Assembly: GCA_021166815.1 (NCBI GenBank) | Contig: JAJPEO010000043.1 | Location: forward strand, 1 to 11,585 | Reading direction: 5' to 3' | Source of the DNA: Nocardioides sp. | GTDB taxonomy: Bacteria; Actinomycetota; Actinomycetes; Propionibacteriales; Nocardioidaceae | DNA: 11,585 bases | Shown: in pieces, positions 1 through 7,494 of the stretch | Position numbering within the stretch: position 1 is the stretch's first letter | Layout: every line of letters begins with the position of its first letter | Notes under the pieces: generated by a model | The model's input: only the letters and a program-made list of their open reading frames with translations | Told to the model about the DNA's origin: nothing | Databases searched by the model: none | Program-made: the position numbers and the translations under genes

Positions 1-1
1 G

Positions 2-223
2 GTGGCGGTGAGGTTGTGTGATGAGCGACTGACCACGGTGTCGGCGGAGTCCATGCTGCGCGAGAGGGGACGCAGCGGCGCCTCGCGCCGCGCGGTGGTG
101 GACCAGGCCGCAGCGGTGCTGATCCTGCAGAATGCGCTGGACACCGAACGCGCCAGCGGGTCGGCGCCGGGGGAGCTGGTGGTGCTGGATGCCGAAACGG
201 ACGACGAGGTGACCGATGAGTGA
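2..223 (+). CDS. ruvX: Holliday junction resolvase-like protein RuvX/YqgF, 3' part only
   Basis: This is the C-terminal part (about 73 residues) of a RuvX/YqgF protein; the gene starts upstream of the window, so the first codon here is not its start. The family has an RNase H-like fold and is linked to Holliday-junction resolution and pre-16S rRNA maturation in the cytoplasm. Visible family marks are the strand-turn motif [10 protein letters not shown] near the beginning and the C-terminal motif [15 protein letters not shown], whose Asp belongs to the acidic active site. After the core (ending near LQNALD) there is an acidic tail of about 25 residues with no family motif. The stop overlaps the mltG start by 8 bp, so the two genes are translationally coupled. 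The identification is secure; the start is unknown. Confidence 0.9.
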   Translation: MAVRLCDERLTTVSAESMLRERGRSGASRRAVVDQAAAVLILQNALDTERASGSAPGELVVLDAETDDEVTDE

Positions 224-1397
224 GCACGAGCACGAGCCCCTCCTGCGCGACGAGGAGCTGCACGAGGAGTCGTACGAGGAGTCGTACGACCCCGGCGGCC
301 GGCGACGCAAGAGCCGAGGCGGCAAGGGCTGCCTGGCCGTGCTCGTGGCCCTGGTCGTCCTGCTCGGGGGCTTCTGGTTCGCGCTGACCAAGGGCGTCGA
401 CTGGGTCTCCGACCAGTTCTCCGGCGCCGAGGACTACCCCGGCCCGGGCTCGGGCGAGGTCCTCTTCGAGGTCCACGAGGGCGACACCACGGCCCAGATC
501 GGCCGCAACCTCAAGGCCGACGGCGTCACGGCGTCCGTGCAGGCGTTCCTGGACGCCGCGGCCGCAGAGCCGAAGGCGGCCAACATCCAGGTCGGCGTCT
601 ACGGCCTGCAGGAGGAGATGAAGGCGGCCGACGCGCTCGAGGTCCTCATCGACCCGGCCAACCAGCTCAAGGCGAGCGTGACGGTCCCCGAGGGCCTGCG
701 CCTGACCGACATCGTCGCCACGCTGGCCAAGAACACCGACTTCAGCGCGCGGCAGTGGAACCGGGCGCTCAAGCAGACCGACAAGCTCGGGCTCCCCGAC
801 TACGCCAACGGCAACCCGGAGGGCTACCTGTTCCCCGCCACCTACGAGGTCCGGCCGGGCATGAAGCCCGTCGACGTCCTCAAGGCGATGGTCGACCGGT
901 GGCGTCAGGCCGCCGACGAGGCGGGGCTGGAGGACAAGGCCGCCGAGCTGGGCAAGACCCCGGCCGAGCTGATGATCATCGCCTCGCTGATCGAGGCGGA
1001 GGGTCGCGGCGACGACATGTACAAGATCTCCCGCGTGATCTACAACCGCCTCGACGGCCCCGGTGACAAGGGCGGGACCAACGGCAGGCTGCAGATCGAC
1101 GCGTCCGTCGCCTACGGGCTCGGCCTCGCGCCGGGCTCCACGGAGATGACCGAGGAGCAGCTCAACACCGACGGGCCCTACAACACCCGCATCCGCGCCG
1201 GCCTGCCGCCCACGCCCATCGAGGCGCCCGGCGACCAGGCCATCGACGCGGCGGCCAACCCCGCGGACGGGCCCTGGTACTACTACGTCACGGTCAACCT
1301 GGCCACGGGCCAGACCAACTTCTACGAGACCTACGACGGGTTCCTCGAGGGCCGCAACGAGGACAAGGCCTACTGCGAGACCAGCGACCGCTGCTGA
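216..1397 (+). CDS. mltG: endolytic murein transglycosylase MltG (YceG-like)
   Basis: MltG (393 aa) is a membrane-anchored lytic transglycosylase that cuts nascent peptidoglycan glycan strands and is thought to release newly made chains. Residues 1-37 are a charged cytoplasmic tail rich in Glu and His, then Arg and Lys. Residues 39-58 form one membrane helix, and the rest lies outside the membrane. A LysM-like segment follows at about 80-155, then the YceG catalytic domain with the GYLFPATY motif (203-210). The ASLIEAE motif (256-262) places the catalytic Glu at E260. Downstream are [12 protein letters not shown] (292-303) and the [14 protein letters not shown] block (322-335). The length suits an actinobacterial MltG. 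The ATG overlaps ruvX and has GAGG 6 nt upstream. Two Cys near the C-terminus (C387, C393) could form a disulfide outside the cell. A perfect 12-bp tandem repeat codes for EESYEESY at residues 17-24. Confidence 0.95.
   Translation: MSEHEHEPLLRDEELHEESYEESYDPGGRRRKSRGGKGCLAVLVALVVLLGGFWFALTKGVDWVSDQFSGAEDYPGPGSGEVLFEVHEGDTTAQIGRNLKADGVTASVQAFLDAAAAEPKAANIQVGVYGLQEEMKAADALEVLIDPANQLKASVTVPEGLRLTDIVATLAKNTDFSARQWNRALKQTDKLGLPDYANGNPEGYLFPATYEVRPGMKPVDVLKAMVDRWRQAADEAGLEDKAAELGKTPAELMIIASLIEAEGRGDDMYKISRVIYNRLDGPGDKGGTNGRLQIDASVAYGLGLAPGSTEMTEEQLNTDGPYNTRIRAGLPPTPIEAPGDQAIDAAANPADGPWYYYVTVNLATGQTNFYETYDGFLEGRNEDKAYCETSDRC
264..287 (+). repeat. perfect 12-bp tandem duplication within mltG
   Basis: GAGGAGTCGTAC occurs twice head to tail (264-275 and 276-287). 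It keeps the frame and duplicates four residues (EESY) in the cytoplasmic tail of MltG. The tail is poorly conserved in the family, so this looks like harmless replication slippage, but the copy number may vary between strains. Confidence 0.8.
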
Positions 1398-1402
1398 TCG
1401 CC

Positions 1403-2218
1403 ATGCCACGCTGCGCCGTCCTGGGCGACCCGATCGCCCACTCGCTCTCGCCGGTGCTCCACCGGGCCGGCTACGCCGCGCTGGGGCTCGACTGGACGTA
1501 CGACGCCCACCGGGTCCCGGCCGGTGGGCTGGCAGGGTTCCTCGAGGGGCTCGACGCGCAGTGGCGGGGCCTGTCGCTGACCATGCCGCTCAAGCGCGAG
1601 GCGATGGCGCTCGCGGCGTCGACGACGCCGAGGGCACGCCTGGCGGGCGCTGCCAACACGCTGGTGCACGGGAGCGACGGGTGGCACGCGGACAACACCG
1701 ACCTCCCGGGGGCCGTGGCCGCCATCCGCGAGCGGTTCGACGGCGCGGTCACCAGCGCGGTCGTCCTGGGTGGCGGTGCGACGGCCACGTCGACGGGCCT
1801 GGCACTGGTCGACCTGGGTGCTCGTGAGGTGACGATCGCGGTGCGCAGCCCCGAGCGGGCCGAGGAGACGAGGCAGGCCATCGCCGCCCACCCGTCGACC
1901 CCGGTCGTCCGGGTCGAGCCACTCGGGGAGGGGCGGGAGTGGGACGTCGACGTGCTGGTCTCGACCATCCCCGCCGCGGCCCAGGCCCCCGGCCTGGTGG
2001 CCCGGACCCTCAACGCGCCGGTCGTCTTCGAGGTGCTCTACGACCCGTGGCCGACGCCCCTCGCTGCCGCGGTCGGCGACCGCGTGCTGGTCGGCGGCCT
2101 CGACCTCCTGGTGCACCAGGCGGCCATCCAGTTCGAGCTGTTCACCGGTCGCCCGGCCCCGCTCGCGCAGATGCGGGTCGCGGGGGAGCGGGCCCTGGCG
2201 GACAGGGCCGGAACATGA
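1403..2218 (+). CDS. aroE: shikimate 5-dehydrogenase (AroE)
   Basis: AroE (271 aa) reduces 3-dehydroshikimate to shikimate with NADPH, the fourth step of the shikimate pathway, in the cytoplasm. The N-terminal substrate domain shows the SLSP motif with S14 and S16. It also has LTMPLK with the catalytic Lys at K64, N85 in GAANTL, and D100 in DNTD. The Rossmann domain carries the glycine-rich NADP loop LGGGATATST (122-131). The C-terminal block GGLDLLVHQA holds the substrate-contacting Q239. Length and all key residues are normal. The ATG lies 5 nt after the mltG stop with no strong Shine-Dalgarno sequence, so coupling to mltG is likely. Its stop overlaps the next start as ATGA. The LTMPLK form, in place of the enterobacterial NVTVP(F/H)K, is usual in actinobacteria. 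Confidence 0.94.
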   Translation: MPRCAVLGDPIAHSLSPVLHRAGYAALGLDWTYDAHRVPAGGLAGFLEGLDAQWRGLSLTMPLKREAMALAASTTPRARLAGAANTLVHGSDGWHADNTDLPGAVAAIRERFDGAVTSAVVLGGGATATSTGLALVDLGAREVTIAVRSPERAEETRQAIAAHPSTPVVRVEPLGEGREWDVDVLVSTIPAAAQAPGLVARTLNAPVVFEVLYDPWPTPLAAAVGDRVLVGGLDLLVHQAAIQFELFTGRPAPLAQMRVAGERALADRAGT

Positions 2219-2940
2219 ACGACGCCTGGACCGCGCTGCTGGCCGGTGTGCTGGCCGGGCTCGGAGGCCTCGGCGTCCCTGCGCTGATCCGGCGGGTGCC
2301 GGAGCCCCCGCCGGCACAGGCGCCCGAGGAGTCGGTCGAGGAGCCGGCCAAGGAGCCGTACGCCGCCATCGCCGCGCTGCCCGGTCTCGGCTGGCGCAGC
2401 GCGCTGGCCGCGCTGGTCGCCGGGGCGCTCGTGGGCTGGGCCACGGGCCCGGACTGGTCGCTGCTGTGGCTCGTGCCGCTCGTGCCCGTGGGCGTGGCGC
2501 TGTCGGTCGTCGACTGGCGCACCCGTCTGCTGCCGCGCCTGGTCGTCCTGCCGGCCACGGCACTGGCCATCGTGGCCGTGGTGGCGGTCGGTCTGGCCAC
2601 CGGCGACACGTCCGCTCTGGTCCGCGCTCTGGTGGCCATGCTGGTCGTGCGGTCGTTCTTCTGGGTGCTCTGGTTCCTCCACTCGGCCGGCATGGGCTTC
2701 GGCGACGTGCGACTGGCGGCCGTCGTCGGCCTGGTCCTGGGCTGGGTCGGCTGGGGGACGGTGGCGATCGGCGTCTGGGTCGGCTTCATGGTCTTCGCGC
2801 TCCCCGGGGTCGTGCTCGCGCTGGTCAGGCGCGACCGGGCGCTGCTGCGCAAGCCCTTCCCCTACGGCCCGTTCATGCTGGTCGGGGACCTGGTCGGGCT
2901 GGTGTGGGGGCCTGCGCTGGCAGCGCGGCTGTGGTCCTGA
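2215..2940 (+). CDS. A24-family prepilin peptidase, short form without the N-terminal zinc domain
   Basis: This 241-aa polytopic membrane protein has the two aspartates of the type IV prepilin peptidase (A24) family. D100 lies in SVVDWRTRLLP and D164 in GMGFGDVRL, the equivalent of the GxGD motif. The C-terminal KPFPYGPFMLVGD stretch (213-225) matches the family's PFGPF block. About six to seven hydrophobic helices can be traced. The N-terminus has one short hydrophobic segment (5-25), then a Pro/Glu-rich linker (28-48). The Cys-containing methyltransferase domain of PilD-type enzymes is absent, so it resembles TadV/CpaA-type peptidases that only cleave prepilins. No pilin or secretion gene is in the window. 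The start is fixed by the ATGA overlap with aroE; frame-compatible codons further upstream fall inside aroE. Cleavage of Tad/Flp-like pilins encoded elsewhere is inferred. Confidence 0.88.
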   Translation: MNDAWTALLAGVLAGLGGLGVPALIRRVPEPPPAQAPEESVEEPAKEPYAAIAALPGLGWRSALAALVAGALVGWATGPDWSLLWLVPLVPVGVALSVVDWRTRLLPRLVVLPATALAIVAVVAVGLATGDTSALVRALVAMLVVRSFFWVLWFLHSAGMGFGDVRLAAVVGLVLGWVGWGTVAIGVWVGFMVFALPGVVLALVRRDRALLRKPFPYGPFMLVGDLVGLVWGPALAARLWS

Positions 2941-2941
2941 A

Positions 2942-2971
2942 CCGGTCTCGTGGGGCGAAGGCGACGACCGG
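2942..2971 (+). terminator. predicted hairpin in the only sizeable gap of the aro operon
   Basis: CCGGTCTCG (2942-2950) pairs with CGA-C-GACCGG (2962-2971). The result is a nine-pair stem with a single bulged C at 2965 and an 11-nt loop. It starts one base after the prepilin peptidase stop. No U-rich run follows, so it is not a classic intrinsic terminator. It could be a partial terminator, an RNA processing or stability element, or chance in GC-rich DNA. Its position separates mltG-aroE-peptidase from aroC-aroK-aroB-aroQ. Confidence 0.35.
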
Positions 2972-3002
2972 GGACTGAGCGACGCGTGGGAGACTGACGC
3001 CC

Positions 3003-4181
3003 ATGCTCCGATGGCTCACCGCGGGCGAGTCCCACGGCCCTTCGCTGGTCGCGATCCTCGAAGGCCTCCCCGCCCATGTCCGTGTCACCAGTGACGACCT
3101 CGCCGACGCCCTCGCCCGGCGCCGGCTCGGCTACGGCCGCGGCGCACGGATGAAGTTCGAGCAGGACCAGGTCCGCATCGTCGGCGGCATCCGCCACGGG
3201 GAGTCGCAGGGCGGCCCGGTGGCCATCGAGGTGGGCAACACCGAGTGGCCCAAGTGGGAGAAGGTCATGTCGGCCGACCCGGTCGACGCCGACGAGCTCG
3301 CGGCCCTGGCCCGCAACGCGCCCCTGACGCGTCCGCGTCCCGGCCACGCCGACCTGGTCGGCATGCAGAAGTACGACTTCGACGACGCCCGCCCGATCCT
3401 CGAGCGCGCCTCCGCCCGCGAGACCGCTGCGCGCGTCGCGCTGGGCCGCGTCGCCTCACACTTCCTCGAGCAGGCGACCGGCGCCCGGATCGTGTCGCAC
3501 GTGGTGTCCATCGGCGGCGTCCACGCCCCCGCCGGCCTGGTGCCGGCGCCCGACGACGTCGAGCGCCTCGACGCCGACGAGGTCCGCTGCCTCGACGCCG
3601 ACGCCAGCGCTGCGATGGTCGCGCGCATCGACCAGGCGCACAAGGACGGCGACACCCTCGGTGGCGTGGTCGAGGTCGTGGTCCACGGGCTGCCGCCGGG
3701 CCTGGGCTCGCACGTGCACTGGGACCGTCGTCTCGACGCGCGCCTGGCGGGTGCCCTGATGGGCATCCAGGCCATCAAGGGCGTCGAGGTCGGCGACGGC
3801 TTCGCGCTCGCCGACACCCCCGGCTCGCAGGCCCACGACGAGATCGTGTCGACCGAGGACGGCATCCGCCGCACCTCGGTCCGGGCCGGAGGCACCGAGG
3901 GCGGCATGAGCACCGGCGAGGCGCTCCGCGTGCGCGCTGCCATGAAGCCGATCGCGACGGTGCCCCGCGCGCTGCGCACGATCGACACGGCCACGGGCGA
4001 GGAGGCGGTGGCCCACCACCAGCGCTCGGACGTCTGTGCCGTGCCGGCCGCCGGCATCGTGGCCGAGGCGATGGTCGCGCTGGTGCTGGCCGACGCCGTG
4101 GTGGAGAAGTTCGGTGGCGACTCGGTGACCGAGACCCGCCGCAACGTCGAGTCCTACTTCGCCAACCTGAGGTTCTCGTGA
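3003..4181 (+). CDS. aroC: chorismate synthase (AroC)
   Basis: AroC (392 aa) converts 5-enolpyruvylshikimate 3-phosphate to chorismate using reduced FMN, the last step of the common aromatic pathway. All family signatures are visible. The N-terminal GESHGPSL carries the catalytic His at H11, and RPGHADL carries the second His at H115. The FMN-binding [13 protein letters not shown] block lies at 297-308, and [16 protein letters not shown] is near the C-terminus with D343. The length is normal for an actinobacterial enzyme. It is the only gene of the operon preceded by a real gap (62 bp). GGGAG lies 10 nt before the ATG, so its translation is probably initiated independently. The TGA stop overlaps the GTG start of aroK (GTGA). 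Confidence 0.97.
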   Translation: MLRWLTAGESHGPSLVAILEGLPAHVRVTSDDLADALARRRLGYGRGARMKFEQDQVRIVGGIRHGESQGGPVAIEVGNTEWPKWEKVMSADPVDADELAALARNAPLTRPRPGHADLVGMQKYDFDDARPILERASARETAARVALGRVASHFLEQATGARIVSHVVSIGGVHAPAGLVPAPDDVERLDADEVRCLDADASAAMVARIDQAHKDGDTLGGVVEVVVHGLPPGLGSHVHWDRRLDARLAGALMGIQAIKGVEVGDGFALADTPGSQAHDEIVSTEDGIRRTSVRAGGTEGGMSTGEALRVRAAMKPIATVPRALRTIDTATGEEAVAHHQRSDVCAVPAAGIVAEAMVALVLADAVVEKFGGDSVTETRRNVESYFANLRFS

Positions 4182-4678
4182 CTCCTCGTGTCGTGCTGAT
4201 CGGGCCGATGGGGGCCGGCAAGTCGACGGTAGCCCGCATCCTCGGCGAGGCGTGGGGCCTGTCGGTGCGTGACACCGACGAGGACATCGAGGCCGCAGAG
4301 GGGCGCTCGATCTCCGACATCTTCGTCGACTCTGGCGAGGAACACTTCCGTGAGCTCGAGGTCCGCGCGGTCGCCGACGCGGTCGCCGGTCACCAGGGGG
4401 TGCTGGCCCTGGGTGGCGGCGCCGTCCTGCGCGAGGAGACTCGCGCCGTGCTGGCCGGCATGCCCGTGGTGTTCCTGCGCGTGGGCCTCTCCGAGGCGGT
4501 GAAGCGGGTCGGCCTCGGCGTGGGGCGCCCCCTGCTGCTCGGCAACGTCCGTGCGCGCATCAAGGCGCTGCTCGACGAGCGCACCCCGGTCTACGAGTCC
4601 GTGGCCACCCTCGTGGTCGACACCGACGGCCGCACGGCCGAGGAGGTCGCGGCCGAGATCCTGGAGGTGCTGGCATGA
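4178..4678 (+). CDS. aroK: shikimate kinase (AroK)
   Basis: AroK (166 aa) phosphorylates shikimate at the 3-hydroxyl with ATP. The P-loop GPMGAGKST spans residues 9-17. D32 and D34 (RDTDED) bind magnesium and shikimate, R58 lies in FRELE, and the GGG of the shikimate pocket is at 79-81. The lid arginine is R117 in GRPLL, and R135 is the following conserved arginine. This spacing agrees closely with the M. tuberculosis enzyme. The start is the GTG at 4178, which overlaps the aroC stop as GTGA and has GAGG 5 nt upstream. The same frame is open far upstream inside aroC, but that part is an out-of-frame Arg/Gly/Pro-rich shadow. The stop overlaps the aroB start as ATGA. Confidence 0.96.
   Translation: MTPRVVLIGPMGAGKSTVARILGEAWGLSVRDTDEDIEAAEGRSISDIFVDSGEEHFRELEVRAVADAVAGHQGVLALGGGAVLREETRAVLAGMPVVFLRVGLSEAVKRVGLGVGRPLLLGNVRARIKALLDERTPVYESVATLVVDTDGRTAEEVAAEILEVLA
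4663..4668 (+). promoter_or_regulatory. Shine-Dalgarno sequence of aroB inside aroK
   Basis: GGAGGT lies within the last codons of aroK, 6 nt before the aroB ATG. It supports the ATG at 4675 as the true start despite the 4-bp overlap. Confidence 0.7.
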
Positions 4679-5784
4679 GCGACGCGACAGTCCCCGACAC
4701 GGTCCTGCACGTGGGCGGCGCCTCGCCCTACGGCGTGGTGGTCGGCCACGGCCTGGCCGATCGCCTTCCCGGCATCCTCGGCCCCGGCGTCGAACGCGTG
4801 GCGCTGCTCTACGCCGGCGAGCTGGGGGCGCTGGCCGACCCCCTCGTCGACGTCCTCGTCCAGCACTACGAGGTCCTCGCCCTGGGCCTGCCGGACGGTG
4901 AGCGCGCCAAGACCGCCCCGGTCGCGGCAGACTGCTGGGAGGCCCTCGGCGAGGCCGGGTTCACCCGCTCCGACGCCGTGGTCACCGTGGGTGGCGGCGC
5001 CACCACCGACCTCGGTGGGTTCGTCGCGGCGACGTGGTTGCGTGGCGTACGTGTGGTCCACGTGCCCACCACCGTCCTCGGGATGGTCGACGCCGCCGTC
5101 GGCGGCAAGACCGGCATCAACACCGGCGCCGGCAAGAACCTGGTGGGCTCGTTCCACGAGCCCGCGGGCGTCCTGTGCGACCTCGACCTGCTGCGTACGC
5201 TCCCTCGGGCCGAGCTCGTGTCGGGCCTCGGCGAGGTGGTCAAGTGCGGCTTCATCGCCGACCCGGTCATCCTCGACCTGGTGGAGTCCACGGACCCGGA
5301 CTCCCTCGACGCCGACTCCCCGGTGCTGCGCGAGCTCGTCGAGCGCGCGATCCGGGTCAAGATCGACGTGGTGGTGGCCGACCTCAAGGAGACCGGCGGC
5401 GTCGACGGCCACCCGGGTCGAGAGGTGCTCAACTACGGCCACACCCTCGCCCACGCCATCGAGCGCACCAGCGACTACAGCGTGCGCCACGGCGAGGCGG
5501 TCGCGATCGGCTGTGTCTACGTGGCCGAGCTCTCCGCTCGCGCCGGGACCCTCGCACCCAGCGTCGTGGCGCGCCACCGGGCGGCCCTCCAGCGGGTGGG
5601 CCTGCCGGTCACGTACTCCGGAGCCACCTTCGAGGACCTCCACGACGCGATGAAGATCGACAAGAAGTCGCGGGGTTCCCAGCTACGGTTCGTGGTCATC
5701 GACGACATCGCGGCACCGCGGATCCTCGCAGGCCCGTCCGAGGACGACCTGCGAGCCGCCCACGCAGCCATCACGGGGGAGTGA
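4675..5784 (+). CDS. aroB: 3-dehydroquinate synthase (AroB)
   Basis: AroB (369 aa) cyclises DAHP to 3-dehydroquinate using NAD and a divalent metal, the second step of the shikimate pathway. The N-terminal NAD domain has the VGGGATTDLGGF loop (105-116). It is followed by PTTVLGMVDAAVGGKTGIN (131-149) and KNLVGSFHEP (154-163), which bind substrate phosphate and NAD. The three metal ligands are visible as E187 in LGEVVK, H256 in YGHTLAH and H272 in RHGEA. Length and motif order are normal. It overlaps aroK by 4 bp and ends 4 nt before aroQ, whose ribosome-binding site lies within its last codons. The equimolar, coupled layout of aroC-aroK-aroB-aroQ fits co-production of the pathway. Confidence 0.97.
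   Translation: MSDATVPDTVLHVGGASPYGVVVGHGLADRLPGILGPGVERVALLYAGELGALADPLVDVLVQHYEVLALGLPDGERAKTAPVAADCWEALGEAGFTRSDAVVTVGGGATTDLGGFVAATWLRGVRVVHVPTTVLGMVDAAVGGKTGINTGAGKNLVGSFHEPAGVLCDLDLLRTLPRAELVSGLGEVVKCGFIADPVILDLVESTDPDSLDADSPVLRELVERAIRVKIDVVVADLKETGGVDGHPGREVLNYGHTLAHAIERTSDYSVRHGEAVAIGCVYVAELSARAGTLAPSVVARHRAALQRVGLPVTYSGATFEDLHDAMKIDKKSRGSQLRFVVIDDIAAPRILAGPSEDDLRAAHAAITGE
5775..5781 (+). promoter_or_regulatory. Shine-Dalgarno sequence of aroQ
   Basis: GGGGGAG at the end of aroB lies 7 nt before the aroQ ATG. It is one of the strongest ribosome-binding sites in the operon and fixes the aroQ start at 5789. Confidence 0.7.
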
Positions 5785-5788
5785 GTCC

Positions 5789-6220
5789 ATGAAGAAGGTC
5801 CTGGTCCTGAACGGTCCCAACCTGGGGCGCCTGGGGCGGCGCCAGCCGGAGATCTACGGCCAGACCTCGCACGCCGAGCTGGCCAACTTCTGCGTCGAGT
5901 GGGGCAGGGCGCTGGGCCTGCACGTCGTGGTGCGCCAGACCAACCACGAGGGCGTGATGGTCGACTGGCTCAACGAGGCTGCCGACGACGGCGTCCCGGT
6001 GGTGCTCAACGCCGGCGCATGGACGCACTACTCCTACGCGGTGTACGACGCCTGCGCCCAGCTCGAGGCGCCGCTGGTCGAGGTGCACCTCTCCAACCCG
6101 CGCGAACGCGATGAGACGTGGCGCCACACGTCCCTGGTCGAGCCCCACGCCATCGCCTCGATCGTGGGCCAGGGTGCCGACGGCTACCGCCAGGCGCTGG
6201 AGCTCATCGCCTCACGCTGA
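5789..6220 (+). CDS. aroQ: type II 3-dehydroquinate dehydratase (AroQ)
   Basis: AroQ (143 aa) dehydrates 3-dehydroquinate to 3-dehydroshikimate by the type II (trans-elimination) mechanism, and is a dodecamer in studied species. The active-site lid NGPNLGRLGRRQPEIYG (8-24) carries the essential Arg (R18) and catalytic Tyr (Y23). Further motifs are TNHEG (51-55), N74 in LNAGAWTH, the catalytic H100 in VEVHLSN, and R112 in the WRHTS segment. GRLG replaces the enteric NLLG form, a variant seen in actinobacteria. It is the last gene of the forward operon in this window. Its 3' end overlaps the oppositely oriented exonuclease gene by 9 bp, and no terminator hairpin was seen between them. Confidence 0.96.
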   Translation: MKKVLVLNGPNLGRLGRRQPEIYGQTSHAELANFCVEWGRALGLHVVVRQTNHEGVMVDWLNEAADDGVPVVLNAGAWTHYSYAVYDACAQLEAPLVEVHLSNPRERDETWRHTSLVEPHAIASIVGQGADGYRQALELIASR

Positions 6221-6805
6221 CCTCTCGCGACCGAGCAGGTCGACCAGCAGGTGGGCGTAGCCCAGGGCGTCGTCGATCGCGCGGTGGGTGTGCGGGACGT
6301 AGCCGAGCAGGGCCGGGTCGATGTCGCTCGAGCGGAAGTCGCCGGGCTCGATGCCGAGAACGGCCGAGGCGTAGGACGACAGGCACATCCCGGCGCTGTG
6401 GAACACGCGGTCGGACTCGTACGGCCCCTGCGCCAGGCCGTAGGCGGTGAAGCGGCGGAGGTAGTGGTCGATCCAGGTGCCGTCGAAGCCCAGCGGGCTC
6501 GCGACGAAGATCCGTGGGGACGGCAGGGACTGCAGCCACGAGGTGTAACGGGCCATCACCGCGGGCACGGGCTCCGGGTCGGTCGTGCACGCCGCCCACG
6601 CCTCGGGCTGCGTCTGGAACCAGGCGTAGGTCGGCGGGCTCGGCTGGCTGCCGGGCAACGGCTCGAGCACGGCCTCGAAGCGGCCGTGCTCGGTCCCGTC
6701 CGCGGAGACGGCGACGCTGGCGAAGGACCTCATGGAGTGGGGGCCGGGGTGGGGGCCGTCGACCTCGATGTCGGTGACGACGTACGTCCACTGCGACTCG
6801 CTCAT
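6212..6805 (-). CDS. DEDDh-type 3'-5' exonuclease family protein
   Basis: This 197-aa protein has the spaced acidic residues of the DnaQ/RNase T-like exonuclease fold. D12 and E14 lie in TDIEVDGP (Exo I), D108 in GFDGTWIDHYL (Exo II), and H174 and D179 in HRAIDDALGYAHLL (HxAxxD, Exo III). Enzymes of this fold remove nucleotides from 3' ends of DNA or RNA with two metal ions; the substrate cannot be read from sequence. It consists of little more than the catalytic domain, with no fused domain or signal peptide. The ATG at 6805 has TAGGGT 6 nt upstream and no Shine-Dalgarno sequence, so the mRNA may be leaderless. The gene lies between the aro operon and efp, convergent with the former and divergent from the latter. 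That position suggests a housekeeping role, possibly in RNA or DNA end processing, but this is a guess. Confidence 0.85.
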   Translation of the reverse strand: MSESQWTYVVTDIEVDGPHPGPHSMRSFASVAVSADGTEHGRFEAVLEPLPGSQPSPPTYAWFQTQPEAWAACTTDPEPVPAVMARYTSWLQSLPSPRIFVASPLGFDGTWIDHYLRRFTAYGLAQGPYESDRVFHSAGMCLSSYASAVLGIEPGDFRSSDIDPALLGYVPHTHRAIDDALGYAHLLVDLLGRERSA

Positions 6806-6811
6806 TCTGCG

Positions 6812-6817
6812 ACCCTA
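6812..6817 (-). promoter_or_regulatory. candidate -10 element of the exonuclease gene
   Basis: Reading the minus strand, TAGGGT (TANNNT type) lies 6 nt before the ATG at 6805, so transcription would begin at or next to the start codon. No clear -35 hexamer was found. It is preceded by a C-run (CCCCCTAG), mirrored by the efp promoter on the other strand. Confidence 0.45.
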
Positions 6818-6856
6818 GGGGGCGTGGGTTCGGACCAGCCGCCCGACACCCCCTAG
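6815..6856. repeat. 8-bp inverted repeat between the exonuclease and efp promoters
   Basis: CTAGGGGG (6815-6822) and CCCCCTAG (6849-6856) form a perfect inverted repeat with a 26-bp spacer. Each arm runs into one of the two divergent -10 candidates, so the repeat could reflect similar promoter sequences on both strands or a shared operator. It is too far apart to be read as a simple hairpin terminator. Confidence 0.5.
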
Positions 6857-6859
6857 AAT
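6854..6859 (+). promoter_or_regulatory. candidate -10 element of efp
   Basis: TAGAAT on the plus strand matches the actinobacterial TANNNT -10 pattern. A start about 7 nt downstream would give a leader of roughly 55 nt before the efp ATG. A weak TTCGGA (6829-6834) lies 19 bp upstream as a possible -35. GAGAAGG (6900-6906) is a possible but distant ribosome-binding site, 14 nt before the ATG. Confidence 0.5.
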
Positions 6860-6920
6860 CGAACGTCGGCCCGCAGGGCTGGCGTACGACCCCGACGACG
6901 AGAAGGCAGAGCACGAGCGC

Positions 6921-7484
6921 ATGGCTAGCACCAACGACCTCAAGAACGGCATGGTCCTCAACATCGAGGGTCAGCTCTGGTCCGTCGTGGAGTTCCAGCA
7001 CGTCAAGCCGGGCAAGGGCCCCGCCTTCGTGCGCACCAAGCTCAAGAACGTCGAGTCGGGCAAGACCGTCGACAAGACCTTCAACGCCGGCACCAAGGTC
7101 GAGACGGCCAACGTCGACCGGCGCACGATGCAGTACCTCTACAACGACGGCACCAACTACGTCTTCATGGACACCAGCACCTACGACCAGATCGAGGTCG
7201 CGCCCGAGATCGTGGGCGACGCGAAGAACTTCATGCTGGAGAACCAGGACGCCATCGTCGCCACCAACGAGGGTCGGGTGCTCTTCATCGAGCTCCCCGC
7301 CTCCGTCGAGCTGCTGATCGCCGAGACCGAGCCGGGCCTGCAGGGCGACCGCTCGACCGGTGGCACCAAGCCCGCCACCCTGGAGACCGGCCACCAGATC
7401 CAGGTGCCGCTCTTCATCACCACCGGCGAGAAGGTGAAGGTCGACACCCGCGACTCTTCGTACCTCGGCCGCGTCAAGGGCTGA
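6921..7484 (+). CDS. efp: translation elongation factor P (EF-P)
   Basis: EF-P (187 aa) binds between the ribosomal P and E sites and relieves stalling at consecutive prolines. The KOW-like N-terminal domain carries the loop [10 protein letters not shown] with the tip lysine at K32. The palindromic PGKGP form defines the actinobacterial subfamily, in which the lysine is reported to work without the EpmA or YmfI-type modification. Two OB-fold domains follow; the C-terminal signature lies in the region from about [10 protein letters not shown] to the end, with [20 protein letters not shown]. The length is exactly typical. The gene lies 10 nt before nusB, forming an efp-nusB pair common in bacteria. 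It is transcribed away from the exonuclease gene, probably from the TAGAAT promoter. Confidence 0.97.
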   Translation: MASTNDLKNGMVLNIEGQLWSVVEFQHVKPGKGPAFVRTKLKNVESGKTVDKTFNAGTKVETANVDRRTMQYLYNDGTNYVFMDTSTYDQIEVAPEIVGDAKNFMLENQDAIVATNEGRVLFIELPASVELLIAETEPGLQGDRSTGGTKPATLETGHQIQVPLFITTGEKVKVDTRDSSYLGRVKG

Positions 7485-7494
7485 CCCGCGCGAC

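Noticed and set aside
1370..2563. 397-residue minus-strand open frame over aroE
   Set aside because: It is antisense to aroE and the peptidase gene, Arg/Pro-rich and without domains.
4591..5643. 350-residue minus-strand open frame over aroB
   Set aside because: It is antisense to a complete aroB with all catalytic residues and has no family features of its own.
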